NCBI RefSeq assembly: GCF_008641065.1
Contig: NZ_VTRS01000008.1
Coordinates: 1 to 64,000, forward strand
Direction: 5' to 3'
Source of the DNA: Rhabdaerophilum calidifontis
GTDB lineage: Bacteria > Pseudomonadota > Alphaproteobacteria > Rhizobiales > Beijerinckiaceae
Length of the DNA stretch: 64,000 nucleotides
How positions within the stretch are numbered: the stretch's first letter is position 1; every line of letters begins with the position of its first letter. Both the position numbers and the translations under genes were made by a program. Under the pieces are notes generated by a model. It made no database searches. It was not told where the DNA came from and worked only from the letters and a program-made list of their open reading frames with translations. Positions 1-7,430 of the stretch are shown piece by piece.

Positions 1-63
1 GCCGGCCTCGTGCTCCTTCAAGACCGCAATGATCTGCTCTTCCGTGAATCTTGCTCGCTTCAT
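1..63 (-). CDS. IS3-family transposase OrfA, N-terminal fragment cut by window edge
   Basis: The reverse strand from 63 reads MKRARFTEEQIIAVLKEHEA and continues off the left edge. This is the characteristic start of the OrfA (helix-turn-helix) protein of IS3-family elements, which works with a frameshifted OrfB DDE integrase. Only 21 codons are visible, so neither the integrity of the element nor its subgroup can be judged. It lies immediately inside a sequence that looks like the terminal inverted repeat of such an element (about 100-126). The ATG at 61-63 is the only plausible start. Confidence 0.85.
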   Translation of the reverse strand, partial: MKRARFTEEQIIAVLKEHEAG

Positions 64-99
64 CAGTCCGTCCTCAGCAGGGCCGGACTCTAACTCCAT

Positions 100-126
100 G
101 TGGAGGAAAATCTCAGTGGCAGGTCA
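100..126. mobile_element. Probable terminal inverted repeat of the IS3-family element
   Basis: Read on the minus strand from 126 inward, the sequence begins TGACCTGCCACTGAGATTTT and lies about 40-65 bp upstream of the OrfA start. This is the position and TGA-type end expected for an IS3-family left terminus. The partner repeat and any target-site duplication are outside the window, so the exact boundary is inferred. The 143 bases between here and the stop codon at 270 hold no recognisable gene. Confidence 0.5.
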
Positions 127-269
127 CGCCCTTTCCAAGAGTAATTACGAAAAATTGCTCACATTCCGTTCCGTCATACGGGATTATGTCGGCCTTCCGT
201 CGAATTCCACGCCTCGCATAAGTTCCGGCGCGGTCCTGCCGTGAGTGGTTCAACTATACGTAGACACGG

Positions 270-2123
270 CTAGAAGACTTCCCGGATGCTCCAGCGTGCG
301 AGCCAATCCGGGATCTCGCTGTCGTCGATCGGGCCGGTCAGCCACAGATTGGGGCTTTCCAGCAGGGCGAGATCGGCCTCGCCCCCGCCCAGCACGACGA
401 GCGCGCGCCCCTCGGCCGCGCGCAGGCGCGCCGTGCGGGCGATGCCTTCCCGCTCCGCCGGCCCGAACCCGCCGGGCCGGAGCGCCGCCGCATCCTCGAG
501 CCCCGTGAACCCGGTCGACGGGCTGGCGCCGGCCGCGACCGGATGCGGGGCTGCGGGCCCCGCCGCCTGCGGCGTCATGGGCGATGCTCCGGCGCGCCAT
601 TCGGCGCCCCCGCCTTCCGCGCCCCATGCCTCGGCGATCCGCCGTGCCGCCGCCGCCAAGGGATCGGCGGCAAAGAAGGCATCCGATTCCGCCCGGTATC
701 CGGGAAACGCCGCGTGGATCCGCGCCAGGTTCCGGCGCACGAGCGCCCCCTTGTCGCCGCCGAACGACAGCGCGCCGCTATGCCCGACATAGGCGCCCGT
801 GGCGCAGACATTGCGGAACCCGGCCTTTCGCGCGCGCAGGCAGAAATCGACATCCTCGAAATATCCGCGCTCATACGCGCCGGAAAAACCGCCGATCGCG
901 TCGAGCAGTTCGGCACGGACATAAAGGCAGAACCCGATCCCGTTCGGGATCTCGATCACCTCGCCGCCATTCACCGCACGGGCGACACGATCGATCCGCA
1001 CGATCTCCTCCTCCGACGGCAGCGGATTGACCCGGAAGCGCCGCGGAATGCTGACATCCTCGCCGTTATTCGAGAACGGCACCGCCGTGCCGATATCCGG
1101 CGCGGCATGCGCCGCCGCCCGCAGGGTGTCGATCGCCGCCGCGGGCACATAGGCATCGGCGTTGACGATCAGCGCGTCCTCGCCGGCCTCCCGCAGCGCC
1201 AGCGCCCGGTTTACGGCGGCCGCGAAGCCGAGATTGATGGGCTGGCGCAGCAGACGGATCCGCCCCGCGCGCGCAAGCGTTTCCGTCAGCGCGACGATCT
1301 CGGGAGAGGGGCTCGCATCCTCCACCACGACGATCCTGCGGCCATCGCCGCGCCGGATCGCGGCCTGGAGCCAGTCGAGGCACCGTCTCGTGGCTTCCGC
1401 GTCGCCATAGACCGGCACGATGATCAGCAGGCCGGGCGGCCCCGTGCCGGCGCCGCGGCGGTTTTCGGGCGGCGCGAAGGCCCGGTTCAGGACCGGCGGC
1501 GCGATGACGGCCCGCGCATCCGGCGCCGCAAGCGCGAAGCCGATATCGTCGCCGGGCCAGGGGATGACGGCGCGCGCTCGCTGGCTGTATCCGCAGGAAG
1601 CCGCGCCGCGCGGCCGCAGGGCCAGCTTTCCGGCGCGCGTCTCGCTCCGCCAGGCGAGTTCCAGCGGCGCGTCGCCTTGCCAGAAGGCGTCGATCGCGAT
1701 TCCTTCCGGATGCGCCGCCAGAATGACGGTGGTCGCAGCGCCCCCTTGCGCGAATTCGCGAACCGCCCGCTCGCGGAGATCAGCATAGCCGAGCGCACGC
1801 CGCGCCGCCGCCTGCCGCAGGGCGGGGTCGTCATGCCCCAGCGCCGCGGCCAGCACATCCGGCTGTTCCGGGTTGCGGTGGAAGGCGGCCCGCAGGTCGG
1901 CATCGGCCCCGGCCGGATCGCCGAGCAGGGCGCAAGCTGCCGAGCGCAGGAGCAAGGGGATGGCTTCGGCCGGCCCCGTGATGCGGTTCAGCCGGTCGGC
2001 CGCCAGCCAGGCGGCCGGCGCGTCGCCCGCGAGCAGCGCCTTCCGCGCGATGTCGAGCAGGGAGGCCACATGTTCGTCGCGCGTCAGGGAGAGCCCGTTG
2101 CGAACGCGTTCGAGAAGCGTCAT
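270..2123 (-). CDS. Family 2 glycosyltransferase with helical N-terminal region
   Basis: Predicted 617-residue cytoplasmic glycosyltransferase that moves a sugar from an activated nucleotide donor to a surface glycan or protein. Residues 1-110 are alanine-rich helices resembling TPR-type repeats. The GT-A fold starts near residue 231 with LLIIVPVYGD and contains the metal-binding stretch VNADAYVP. It also has an acceptor-side NGIGFCLYVR and a YFEDVDFCLRARKAG catalytic-base region, all typical of GT2 rhamnosyl/glycosyl transferases. The ATG at 2121-2123 is preceded by GCGAGG. It sits 31 bp downstream of a methyltransferase gene on the same strand, so the two are probably co-transcribed. Donor and acceptor cannot be told from sequence. 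The downstream flank carries an IS end. Confidence 0.85.
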   Translation of the reverse strand: MTLLERVRNGLSLTRDEHVASLLDIARKALLAGDAPAAWLAADRLNRITGPAEAIPLLLRSAACALLGDPAGADADLRAAFHRNPEQPDVLAAALGHDDPALRQAAARRALGYADLRERAVREFAQGGAATTVILAAHPEGIAIDAFWQGDAPLELAWRSETRAGKLALRPRGAASCGYSQRARAVIPWPGDDIGFALAAPDARAVIAPPVLNRAFAPPENRRGAGTGPPGLLIIVPVYGDAEATRRCLDWLQAAIRRGDGRRIVVVEDASPSPEIVALTETLARAGRIRLLRQPINLGFAAAVNRALALREAGEDALIVNADAYVPAAAIDTLRAAAHAAPDIGTAVPFSNNGEDVSIPRRFRVNPLPSEEEIVRIDRVARAVNGGEVIEIPNGIGFCLYVRAELLDAIGGFSGAYERGYFEDVDFCLRARKAGFRNVCATGAYVGHSGALSFGGDKGALVRRNLARIHAAFPGYRAESDAFFAADPLAAAARRIAEAWGAEGGGAEWRAGASPMTPQAAGPAAPHPVAAGASPSTGFTGLEDAAALRPGGFGPAEREGIARTARLRAAEGRALVVLGGGEADLALLESPNLWLTGPIDDSEIPDWLARWSIREVF

Positions 2124-2154
2124 GACACCTCGCCGCGGCCGGCTCCGGGCCGCC

Positions 2155-2838
2155 TCATTCCGTGAAGGACAGCCCCGTCATCGCCAGGGTTGTCAGACAT
2201 TCCTGGACATTCGCCTGCGGCATCATCGCGGCCGCCCAGAGATCAAACCCGGACGCCCGCTTGGTGCTGACATGCGCGAAACCGGCCTCGAGCAGCAGCC
2301 GCCCGAGCCGGATATCGGTAAAACCGGTCCGGTGCGCCATGAACGCGTTGCCGCGGGCCACGGAGGCGCGATGACCGAACAGCATGTCGAGCGGCGTGAT
2401 CGGCCCGGCGGGGGAGACATAGGCCGTCGATTCCAGCCCATCACGAAGGGCGGCCTCGAGGACGGTCTCGAGGTCCGGGCAGCGGACGAGGAAGAAGCCG
2501 TCCGGCTTCAGGACGCGGACAATCTCGGCGAAAGCGCGCGGCACCTCGTGATCGTAGAGATGCTCGATATTATGCGACGACCAGACCGCATCGAACGTCT
2601 CGCTCGCGACATGCGCCCGCATGTCGGCGGTGGAACAGACGATGTCGGGCTCGACGGAAGGGTCGAGATCGAGCCGCACCTCCCGCCACCCCGCCTGGAA
2701 GATCGGGTGCAGGCGGTGGATGCCGCGCGGCCCGGAGCCGATATGCAGCACGGAACGCATGCGCGGGGCGTGCGCTTCCGGGCTGGGGACCTGCCGGTGC
2801 GCCGGCGCCGAGAGCCTGACTTTCGATCCGATCTGCAT
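2155..2838 (-). CDS. SAM-dependent methyltransferase (type 11)
   Basis: A 227-residue class I methyltransferase. Motif I is degenerate (VLHIGSGPRG), followed by an acidic strand end (VRLDLDPS), the segment FDAVWSSHNIEHLYDHE and the post-motif IVRVLKPDGFFLVRCPD. These are hallmarks of Methyltransf_11 proteins often found in O-antigen and exopolysaccharide clusters. The frame stays open for 72 more codons upstream, but that stretch is proline-rich and non-conserved in character. I therefore place the start at the ATG at 2836-2838, without a strong Shine-Dalgarno. It is the first gene of a minus-strand pair with the GT2 gene and diverges from the type I secretion operon. The likely role is methylating a sugar or lipid in the glycan made by this island; the substrate is unknown. 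Confidence 0.75.
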   Translation of the reverse strand: MQIGSKVRLSAPAHRQVPSPEAHAPRMRSVLHIGSGPRGIHRLHPIFQAGWREVRLDLDPSVEPDIVCSTADMRAHVASETFDAVWSSHNIEHLYDHEVPRAFAEIVRVLKPDGFFLVRCPDLETVLEAALRDGLESTAYVSPAGPITPLDMLFGHRASVARGNAFMAHRTGFTDIRLGRLLLEAGFAHVSTKRASGFDLWAAAMMPQANVQECLTTLAMTGLSFTE

Positions 2839-3065
2839 GTCCGAACCAGTGCAAGGAGAAGGCGCGGTCCCCGGGACCCGCGGGGAGGGGCATGGCTGGC
2901 GCGGGCCGCAAATTTGCCATGGCCCCGGTCTAGCCAAAACCGGCCGGGTTTGAAAGCGGCTTGTGCTTATGTTAAATGGAGGATGTGGCGGTTCGGGCTT
3001 GCATTGCCCCGGAACAAGCGGTGCCGAAGCACCGATTTCCAGCAGAAAGTACACTGCATATCCTG
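2839..3065. promoter_or_regulatory. Divergent intergenic region between methyltransferase and secretion operon
   Basis: About 227 bp separate two divergent transcription units, so promoters for both should lie here. A lower-GC patch around 2940-3000 is the most promoter-like part. No convincing sigma-70 hexamers, operator palindrome or small gene was found. Confidence 0.4.
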
Positions 3066-4814
3066 ATGAATCTCAAGCGCGATCACTTCCTCTGGATTGA
3101 ACTTCGCCCGTTCATCCCAGCGTTTTCCGGCTTGATGTTTTTTTCCGGCATCATCGCGCTGCTGTTCCTGGTGCCCTCGCTCTACATGCACCAGATTTTC
3201 GAACGCGTGATGCAGAGCCGCAATCTGTCGACGCTGACGGCGCTTGCGGCGATCGTGGTCTTCCTCACCATCATCTGGACGGCGCTCGACCTGATCCGGA
3301 TCAAGACGCTCCAGCGCGTGGCTTATGCGTTCGACGAAAGGGTCTCGGAGCGCGTCTTCGATTCGCTCAACCGTCAGACGGATACGCTCTCCGCGGCCGC
3401 GCGCGCCACGCTGCTCCAGGATCTCAACACGATCCGGGATTTCCTCGGCGGCACGCTGATCGCAAGTCTGATGGACCTCGCCTTCGTTCCGCTGGTGATC
3501 CTCGCCGGGTTTCTGTTCCACCCCTATCTGGGCCTGTTGATGCTGGCGCTCGTGCTGCTGATCGGTTTTCTGGCGGTCATGAGCCAGATCCGGTCGCGGG
3601 ACGACATGCGCCGCTCGATCGAGGCCTCCGCGAATGCCGCCGAATTCGGGCGCGCGGTGATGCGCAGTGCGGAGGCGGTTCGGCCGCTCGGCATGCTGCC
3701 GGATCTGGTGGAGCGCTGGCGCCGCGTCCAGCGCGACGCGATCGGCTGGCAATACGGCGCTACCCGCCAAGCCGACCCGTTCAACCGGATCCTGGTGTTC
3801 ATCCGGCATCTGCAGGGGCCGATCGTCGTCACCGTCGGCGCGCTGCTGTTCCTGGCGGAGCTGGCCGGGCCCGGCGCGATGTTCGCGGCGATGATCCTGG
3901 CCGGCCGCGCCGTGGCGCCCGTCAGCGCCATCGCCAATTCATGGCGGACGCTGTGGGGGGTCGCGCTGTCCGGCGACCGGCTGGACGCCATCCTGCGCGA
4001 GGCCGCGAAGAAGCAGGACAGGGTGGAACTGCCGGTTCCGGCGGGTCCGCTGGTGGTGTCCCGTGTCTCCGCCGCGCCCCGCAACCGCGATGCGATGACG
4101 CTGACCGATGTCTCGTTCTCGCTGGCGCCCGGCCAGATCCTCGCTGTCGTCGGCGCCAGCGGCGCCGGCAAATCGACCCTCGCGCGCGTCCTGGTCGGCG
4201 CCTGGCCGGTGCGGCGCGGCTCGATCACACTCGACGGTCACGAATTGTCCCATTGGGATCAGGACAAGCTCGGGCGCCATATCGGCTATGTCGCGCAGGA
4301 CGTCGAAATGCTGCCGGGCACGATCGGCGAGAATATCGCGCGGTTCCAGCCGCGGACGCCCGAAACGGTGCGCCAACTCATCGACGCCGTGCGGACCGCG
4401 GGCGTCCAGGACATCATCGCCAAGCTGCCCGACGGGTTCAACACAAGGATGGGGCCCGACGGGATCGCGCTTTCGAGCGGGCAATGCCAACGGATCGCGC
4501 TGGCGCGGGCGATCTACGGCGAGCCGCGCCTGCTTGTTCTCGACGAGCCGAATTCGAATCTCGACGCGGCCGGGGAGCAAATGCTGGTCGCCACCCTGAC
4601 CAAGCTGAAGAATACCGGCTCGATCATCGTCCTGATCACCCACCGCATGAACATGCTCGCCTATTGCGATCAGGTTCTGGTGATGAACAACGGCACCGTC
4701 CAGGCTTTCGGCCCGCGCGAGCAGGTGATGAACCGGCTGTCACCCTCGCGCCCCAAGGAATTGACGGATGCGCGCGGCGGGGTCGCCGGCAGCGTCAGCT
4801 CCGCGGCCGAATAG
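3066..4814 (+). CDS. Type I secretion ABC transporter, PrtD/HasD type (permease-ATPase)
   Basis: Inner-membrane half-transporter of a type I secretion system, about 582 residues. The N-terminal half has hydrophobic spans (for example FSGLMFFSGIIALLFLVPS and LVILAGFLFHPYLGLLMLAL) that form the exporter TM domain. The C-terminal nucleotide-binding domain has Walker A GASGAGKST near residue 362, signature LSSGQ near 469 and Walker B LLVLDEP near 488. There is no N-terminal C39 peptidase-like domain, unlike the second exporter in this window, which matches the PrtD subgroup. I chose the ATG at 3066 (MNLKRDHFLW) over an upstream in-frame start because the extra 30 residues lack family character. 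The HlyD-type adaptor gene follows 14 bp downstream. No RTX substrate gene or TolC gene is adjacent to this pair. Confidence 0.9.
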   Translation: MNLKRDHFLWIELRPFIPAFSGLMFFSGIIALLFLVPSLYMHQIFERVMQSRNLSTLTALAAIVVFLTIIWTALDLIRIKTLQRVAYAFDERVSERVFDSLNRQTDTLSAAARATLLQDLNTIRDFLGGTLIASLMDLAFVPLVILAGFLFHPYLGLLMLALVLLIGFLAVMSQIRSRDDMRRSIEASANAAEFGRAVMRSAEAVRPLGMLPDLVERWRRVQRDAIGWQYGATRQADPFNRILVFIRHLQGPIVVTVGALLFLAELAGPGAMFAAMILAGRAVAPVSAIANSWRTLWGVALSGDRLDAILREAAKKQDRVELPVPAGPLVVSRVSAAPRNRDAMTLTDVSFSLAPGQILAVVGASGAGKSTLARVLVGAWPVRRGSITLDGHELSHWDQDKLGRHIGYVAQDVEMLPGTIGENIARFQPRTPETVRQLIDAVRTAGVQDIIAKLPDGFNTRMGPDGIALSSGQCQRIALARAIYGEPRLLVLDEPNSNLDAAGEQMLVATLTKLKNTGSIIVLITHRMNMLAYCDQVLVMNNGTVQAFGPREQVMNRLSPSRPKELTDARGGVAGSVSSAAE

Positions 4815-4828
4815 CGAAGGAGACCGCG

Positions 4829-6163
4829 ATGGCCTCGACCGACAATCCGACGCTCGACCAGACCCATGTTCCCGTCCCCTCGACGGATTGGCGCGGCATG
4901 CTGCGCATCGGTAATATGGTTGCGTTCGGCGGGTTCGGGACCTTCCTGCTCTGGGCGAGCATCGCGCGGCTTGACGGCGCGGCGATCGCTGCCGGCGTGG
5001 TCTCAACCGAAACCAACCGCAAGACCATCCAGCATCTCGAGGGCGGGATCGTCCAGGAAATCCTGGTCCGGGACGGGATGCGTGTCACCGCCAACCAGGT
5101 CCTGATACGGCTCGACCCGACGCGTCTTGACACCCAGGGCGATCTCTATGCCAACCAACTCGCGATCCTCCAGGCCCAGGAGGCGCGGCTTCTGGCCGAG
5201 TTCGAGTTGAAGGAGCAGCTCGAACTGCCGCCCGAGGTGCTGCGCCGCGCAAGCGAACCCTCGGTTGCCCCGGTTATCGCCGACCAGAAGCGCCTGTTCG
5301 AGAGCCGCCGCGCTGCCGTGCTGCGCAACAGCGGCATCGCCGAGGCGCAGATCGAGCAGACCCGCAAGGAGATCGAGCAGGCGAAGAGCGATATCGCGAC
5401 CGCGCGCGCCACGCTCGACCAGGTCAATGCCGAACTCGAGGCGCTGATGCCGCTGTTCCGGCGCCAGCTCGTGCCGACGACGCGGATCGCACCGCTCGAA
5501 CGCGAGAAGCTGCGCCTGACCGGCATCATCAACAATGGCGAGATCCAGACGACCCGGCTCCAGGACAAGCTGAACGAGTTTCTGCTGCGCCTTCAGCAGG
5601 TTCTGCAGGATTACAAACAGGAGGCCTCGGCGCAGCTCGTCGATATCCGCAAGCAGCTTTCCGACGTGCGTCAGCAATTGCTGCTGACGGCGGATCTCCA
5701 GCGCCGCTCCGAGATCCGCGCCCCCATCGCCGGGGTCGTGCAGCAATTGCGCATCTTCACGGTCGGCGGCGTGATCCGCCCCGGCGATCCCATCCTCGAT
5801 CTCGTGCCGGAGAACGACGACCTCGTGATCCGCGCCAAGGTCAGCCCCAACGACGCCGATCGCGTCGCGACCGGCCTGAATGCGGAAATCCGCTTCCCCG
5901 GCTTCAGCTATTGGGGGAGCCAGGTCATCCGCGGCACGGTCACGGCGATGTCGCGCGACCGCATCGTCGAGAATGGCGGGAAAGACGTCTATTTCGCGGC
6001 CGATGTCACGGTGAACAAGGAGACCGTGCCGAAGGAAATCAGCGAACGGCTGAGCGCGGGTCTCTCGGCCGATATCGTCATCACGACCGGCGAGCGCACG
6101 GTGATGAGCTACCTGCTCAAGCCGATCACCGAGCGCTTCTGGACGAGCATGCGCGAGCGCTGA
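4829..6163 (+). CDS. HlyD/PrtE-family periplasmic adaptor of type I secretion system
   Basis: A 444-residue membrane-fusion protein that links the ABC exporter to an outer-membrane channel. One N-terminal membrane span (MVAFGGFGTFLLWASIA) is followed by the lipoyl half-motif HLEGGIVQEILV. A long alpha-helical hairpin rich in Glu/Gln/Arg comes next, then the second lipoyl half (IRAPIAGVVQQLRIFT) and a beta-barrel region. The C-terminus YLLKPITERFWTSMRER is typical of the family. The ATG at 4829 has a good ribosome site (GAAGGAG). It lies 14 bp after the ABC gene and forms one operon with it. A second HlyD-type protein occurs at 25248-26561. Confidence 0.92.
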   Translation: MASTDNPTLDQTHVPVPSTDWRGMLRIGNMVAFGGFGTFLLWASIARLDGAAIAAGVVSTETNRKTIQHLEGGIVQEILVRDGMRVTANQVLIRLDPTRLDTQGDLYANQLAILQAQEARLLAEFELKEQLELPPEVLRRASEPSVAPVIADQKRLFESRRAAVLRNSGIAEAQIEQTRKEIEQAKSDIATARATLDQVNAELEALMPLFRRQLVPTTRIAPLEREKLRLTGIINNGEIQTTRLQDKLNEFLLRLQQVLQDYKQEASAQLVDIRKQLSDVRQQLLLTADLQRRSEIRAPIAGVVQQLRIFTVGGVIRPGDPILDLVPENDDLVIRAKVSPNDADRVATGLNAEIRFPGFSYWGSQVIRGTVTAMSRDRIVENGGKDVYFAADVTVNKETVPKEISERLSAGLSADIVITTGERTVMSYLLKPITERFWTSMRER

Positions 6164-6227
6164 GTAATCCCCGCCGCCGGCGCAGCACCTATACTCGGCG
6201 CATCCGCCATTCTTCCGGAGCGCCGTC

Positions 6228-6545
6228 ATGCCGAATTCCTACGAGACGAACAAGAATCCCTTCGCCACCCAGCTTCGGGCGATGGGAGAGCCTGCGGTGG
6301 ACGTCCAGCGCCTGACGCCGTCCGATTCAGCCGACACCAATCCCTATTGCAAGGCCCTGCGGGTGTTCGTGCCGGCGTCGACGGAGGAGGCGACGGTGCG
6401 CGTAACCCCGATGCTCGCTGCCGATGACGCCAACACCGTCACCCTGCGCTTTCCGTCCGGTGTCAGCCACGAGCCCCTGGCGATCCGCCGTCTCTGGAGC
6501 ACGGGAACGAGCGCCGGGATCGAAATCCACGGCTACACGGCCTGA
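6228..6545 (+). CDS. Small protein resembling GTA head-spike base protein (Rcc01079/GhsA family)
   Basis: A 105-residue protein with a short polar N-terminus and a predicted beta-rich core. The segments CKALRVFVPAS, VTLRFPSGVS and AIRRLWSTGTSAG resemble the small spike-base family typified by Rcc01079, a head-spike component of the Rhodobacter capsulatus gene transfer agent. The ATG at 6228 follows GGAGCGCCGTC. The next gene, 15 bp downstream, encodes a larger protein that would match the spike partner, so the pair looks like a two-gene cassette. No capsid, portal, terminase or tail gene is nearby, so any role here may be as a surface or secreted glycan-binding module. The family call rests on motif recall, not on alignment. 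Confidence 0.55.
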   Translation: MPNSYETNKNPFATQLRAMGEPAVDVQRLTPSDSADTNPYCKALRVFVPASTEEATVRVTPMLAADDANTVTLRFPSGVSHEPLAIRRLWSTGTSAGIEIHGYTA

Positions 6546-6560
6546 GCGGGAGCGCGCGGC

Positions 6561-7430
6561 ATGGCCCTTGATCTCCGCTTCGGATTTTCGCCCCGCAGCG
6601 CCCGCCGACGCTGGCAGGGGGTGCTGGACCGGATCGGCGTCGTGCCGCTCGGCGCCTATTCCGTCCGCCGTCTCGACAGCAATTATTCCGGGGCCTGCCT
6701 TCGCGTCCGGCGGTCCTCCGACAATGCCGAACTCGATATCGGCTTTGCGGGACAGGCGCTCGATATCAGCGCGCTCCTCGGCTTCGTGGGCGCCGGCGAC
6801 GGCTTCGTGACGACCTGGTACGACCAGAGCGGCAACGCCCGCAACCTCGCCCAGAGCGTGGCGGCCAACCAGCCGAAGCTGGTGCTCGCCGGGGCCTATC
6901 TCGGCGGCATCCGGCCGGATGCCGGGACACTCCAGCGCCTTTCCCGCACCGATTCCGCCTTCGCGCTGCATGCGAGCGCCGCGACCATCGCCTCCGTCCT
7001 CGGCGCGACCGAGCCCGGCGCCTCGTTTCTGGGGACGATCTGGGCGCTCGGCTCCACCAGCGGCAACCGCATCTGGCTCGGAACCGCGCCGGGCAACCGG
7101 ACGCTGGCGGTGCGAGGTTCCAGCCAGCTTGCGGCGACGCCGACGCAGACCCTCAATGCCTCGGGCAATCTCATCGTGTTCACCAAGACCGCCAGCGCCG
7201 ATGCATCCGGCTTCCAGACCCGCGCGAACGGCTCCGCCGCCTCGGGTTATGCCGCGCAGGCAATCGGCGCCACCGACAATGCCTTCATGCTCAATCAGAA
7301 CGGCGCCGGAACCGCCGCCGGCTTCCATGTCCACCGGGAGCTGATCCTCTGGGGGCAGGCGCTCGATGCGGGCCAGATCGGGCTGATGGAATCGAGCGCG
7401 GCCGGCTATTTCGGGATCGCGCTGGGCTGA
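6561..7430 (+). CDS. LamG/arabinofuranosidase-B-like protein, possible GTA spike partner (GhsB-like)
   Basis: A 289-residue protein with no signal peptide or membrane span. Residues 25-110 match the start of the alpha-L-arabinofuranosidase B catalytic-like/LamG fold: GAYSVRRL, then LRVRRSSDNAELDIGF, then TTWYDQSGNARN. This fold often serves as a carbohydrate-binding jelly roll in phage and GTA fibres. The remainder (ASFLGTIWALGSTSG to the C-terminal AAGYFGIALG) continues the concanavalin-like beta sandwich. The ATG at 6561 has GGGAG upstream. It follows the spike-base-like gene closely, and its last 25 bp overlap the 3-prime end of the convergent GT4 gene. Carbohydrate binding is inferred; catalysis is not supported. 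Confidence 0.6.
   Translation: MALDLRFGFSPRSARRRWQGVLDRIGVVPLGAYSVRRLDSNYSGACLRVRRSSDNAELDIGFAGQALDISALLGFVGAGDGFVTTWYDQSGNARNLAQSVAANQPKLVLAGAYLGGIRPDAGTLQRLSRTDSAFALHASAATIASVLGATEPGASFLGTIWALGSTSGNRIWLGTAPGNRTLAVRGSSQLAATPTQTLNASGNLIVFTKTASADASGFQTRANGSAASGYAAQAIGATDNAFMLNQNGAGTAAGFHVHRELILWGQALDAGQIGLMESSAAGYFGIALG

Noticed and set aside
29-244. A 71-codon plus-strand open frame at the left edge
   Set aside because: It crosses the IS end and has no ribosome site or family character.
3941-4828. An upstream extension of the first HlyD protein
   Set aside because: The extension is the ABC gene read in another frame. A ribosome site and the usual family start are at 4829.
6228-7430. Prophage or GTA structural cluster
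   Set aside because: Only spike-like genes are present. There is no terminase, portal, capsid, protease or tail gene in the surrounding 60 kb except the isolated DUF2793 gene.
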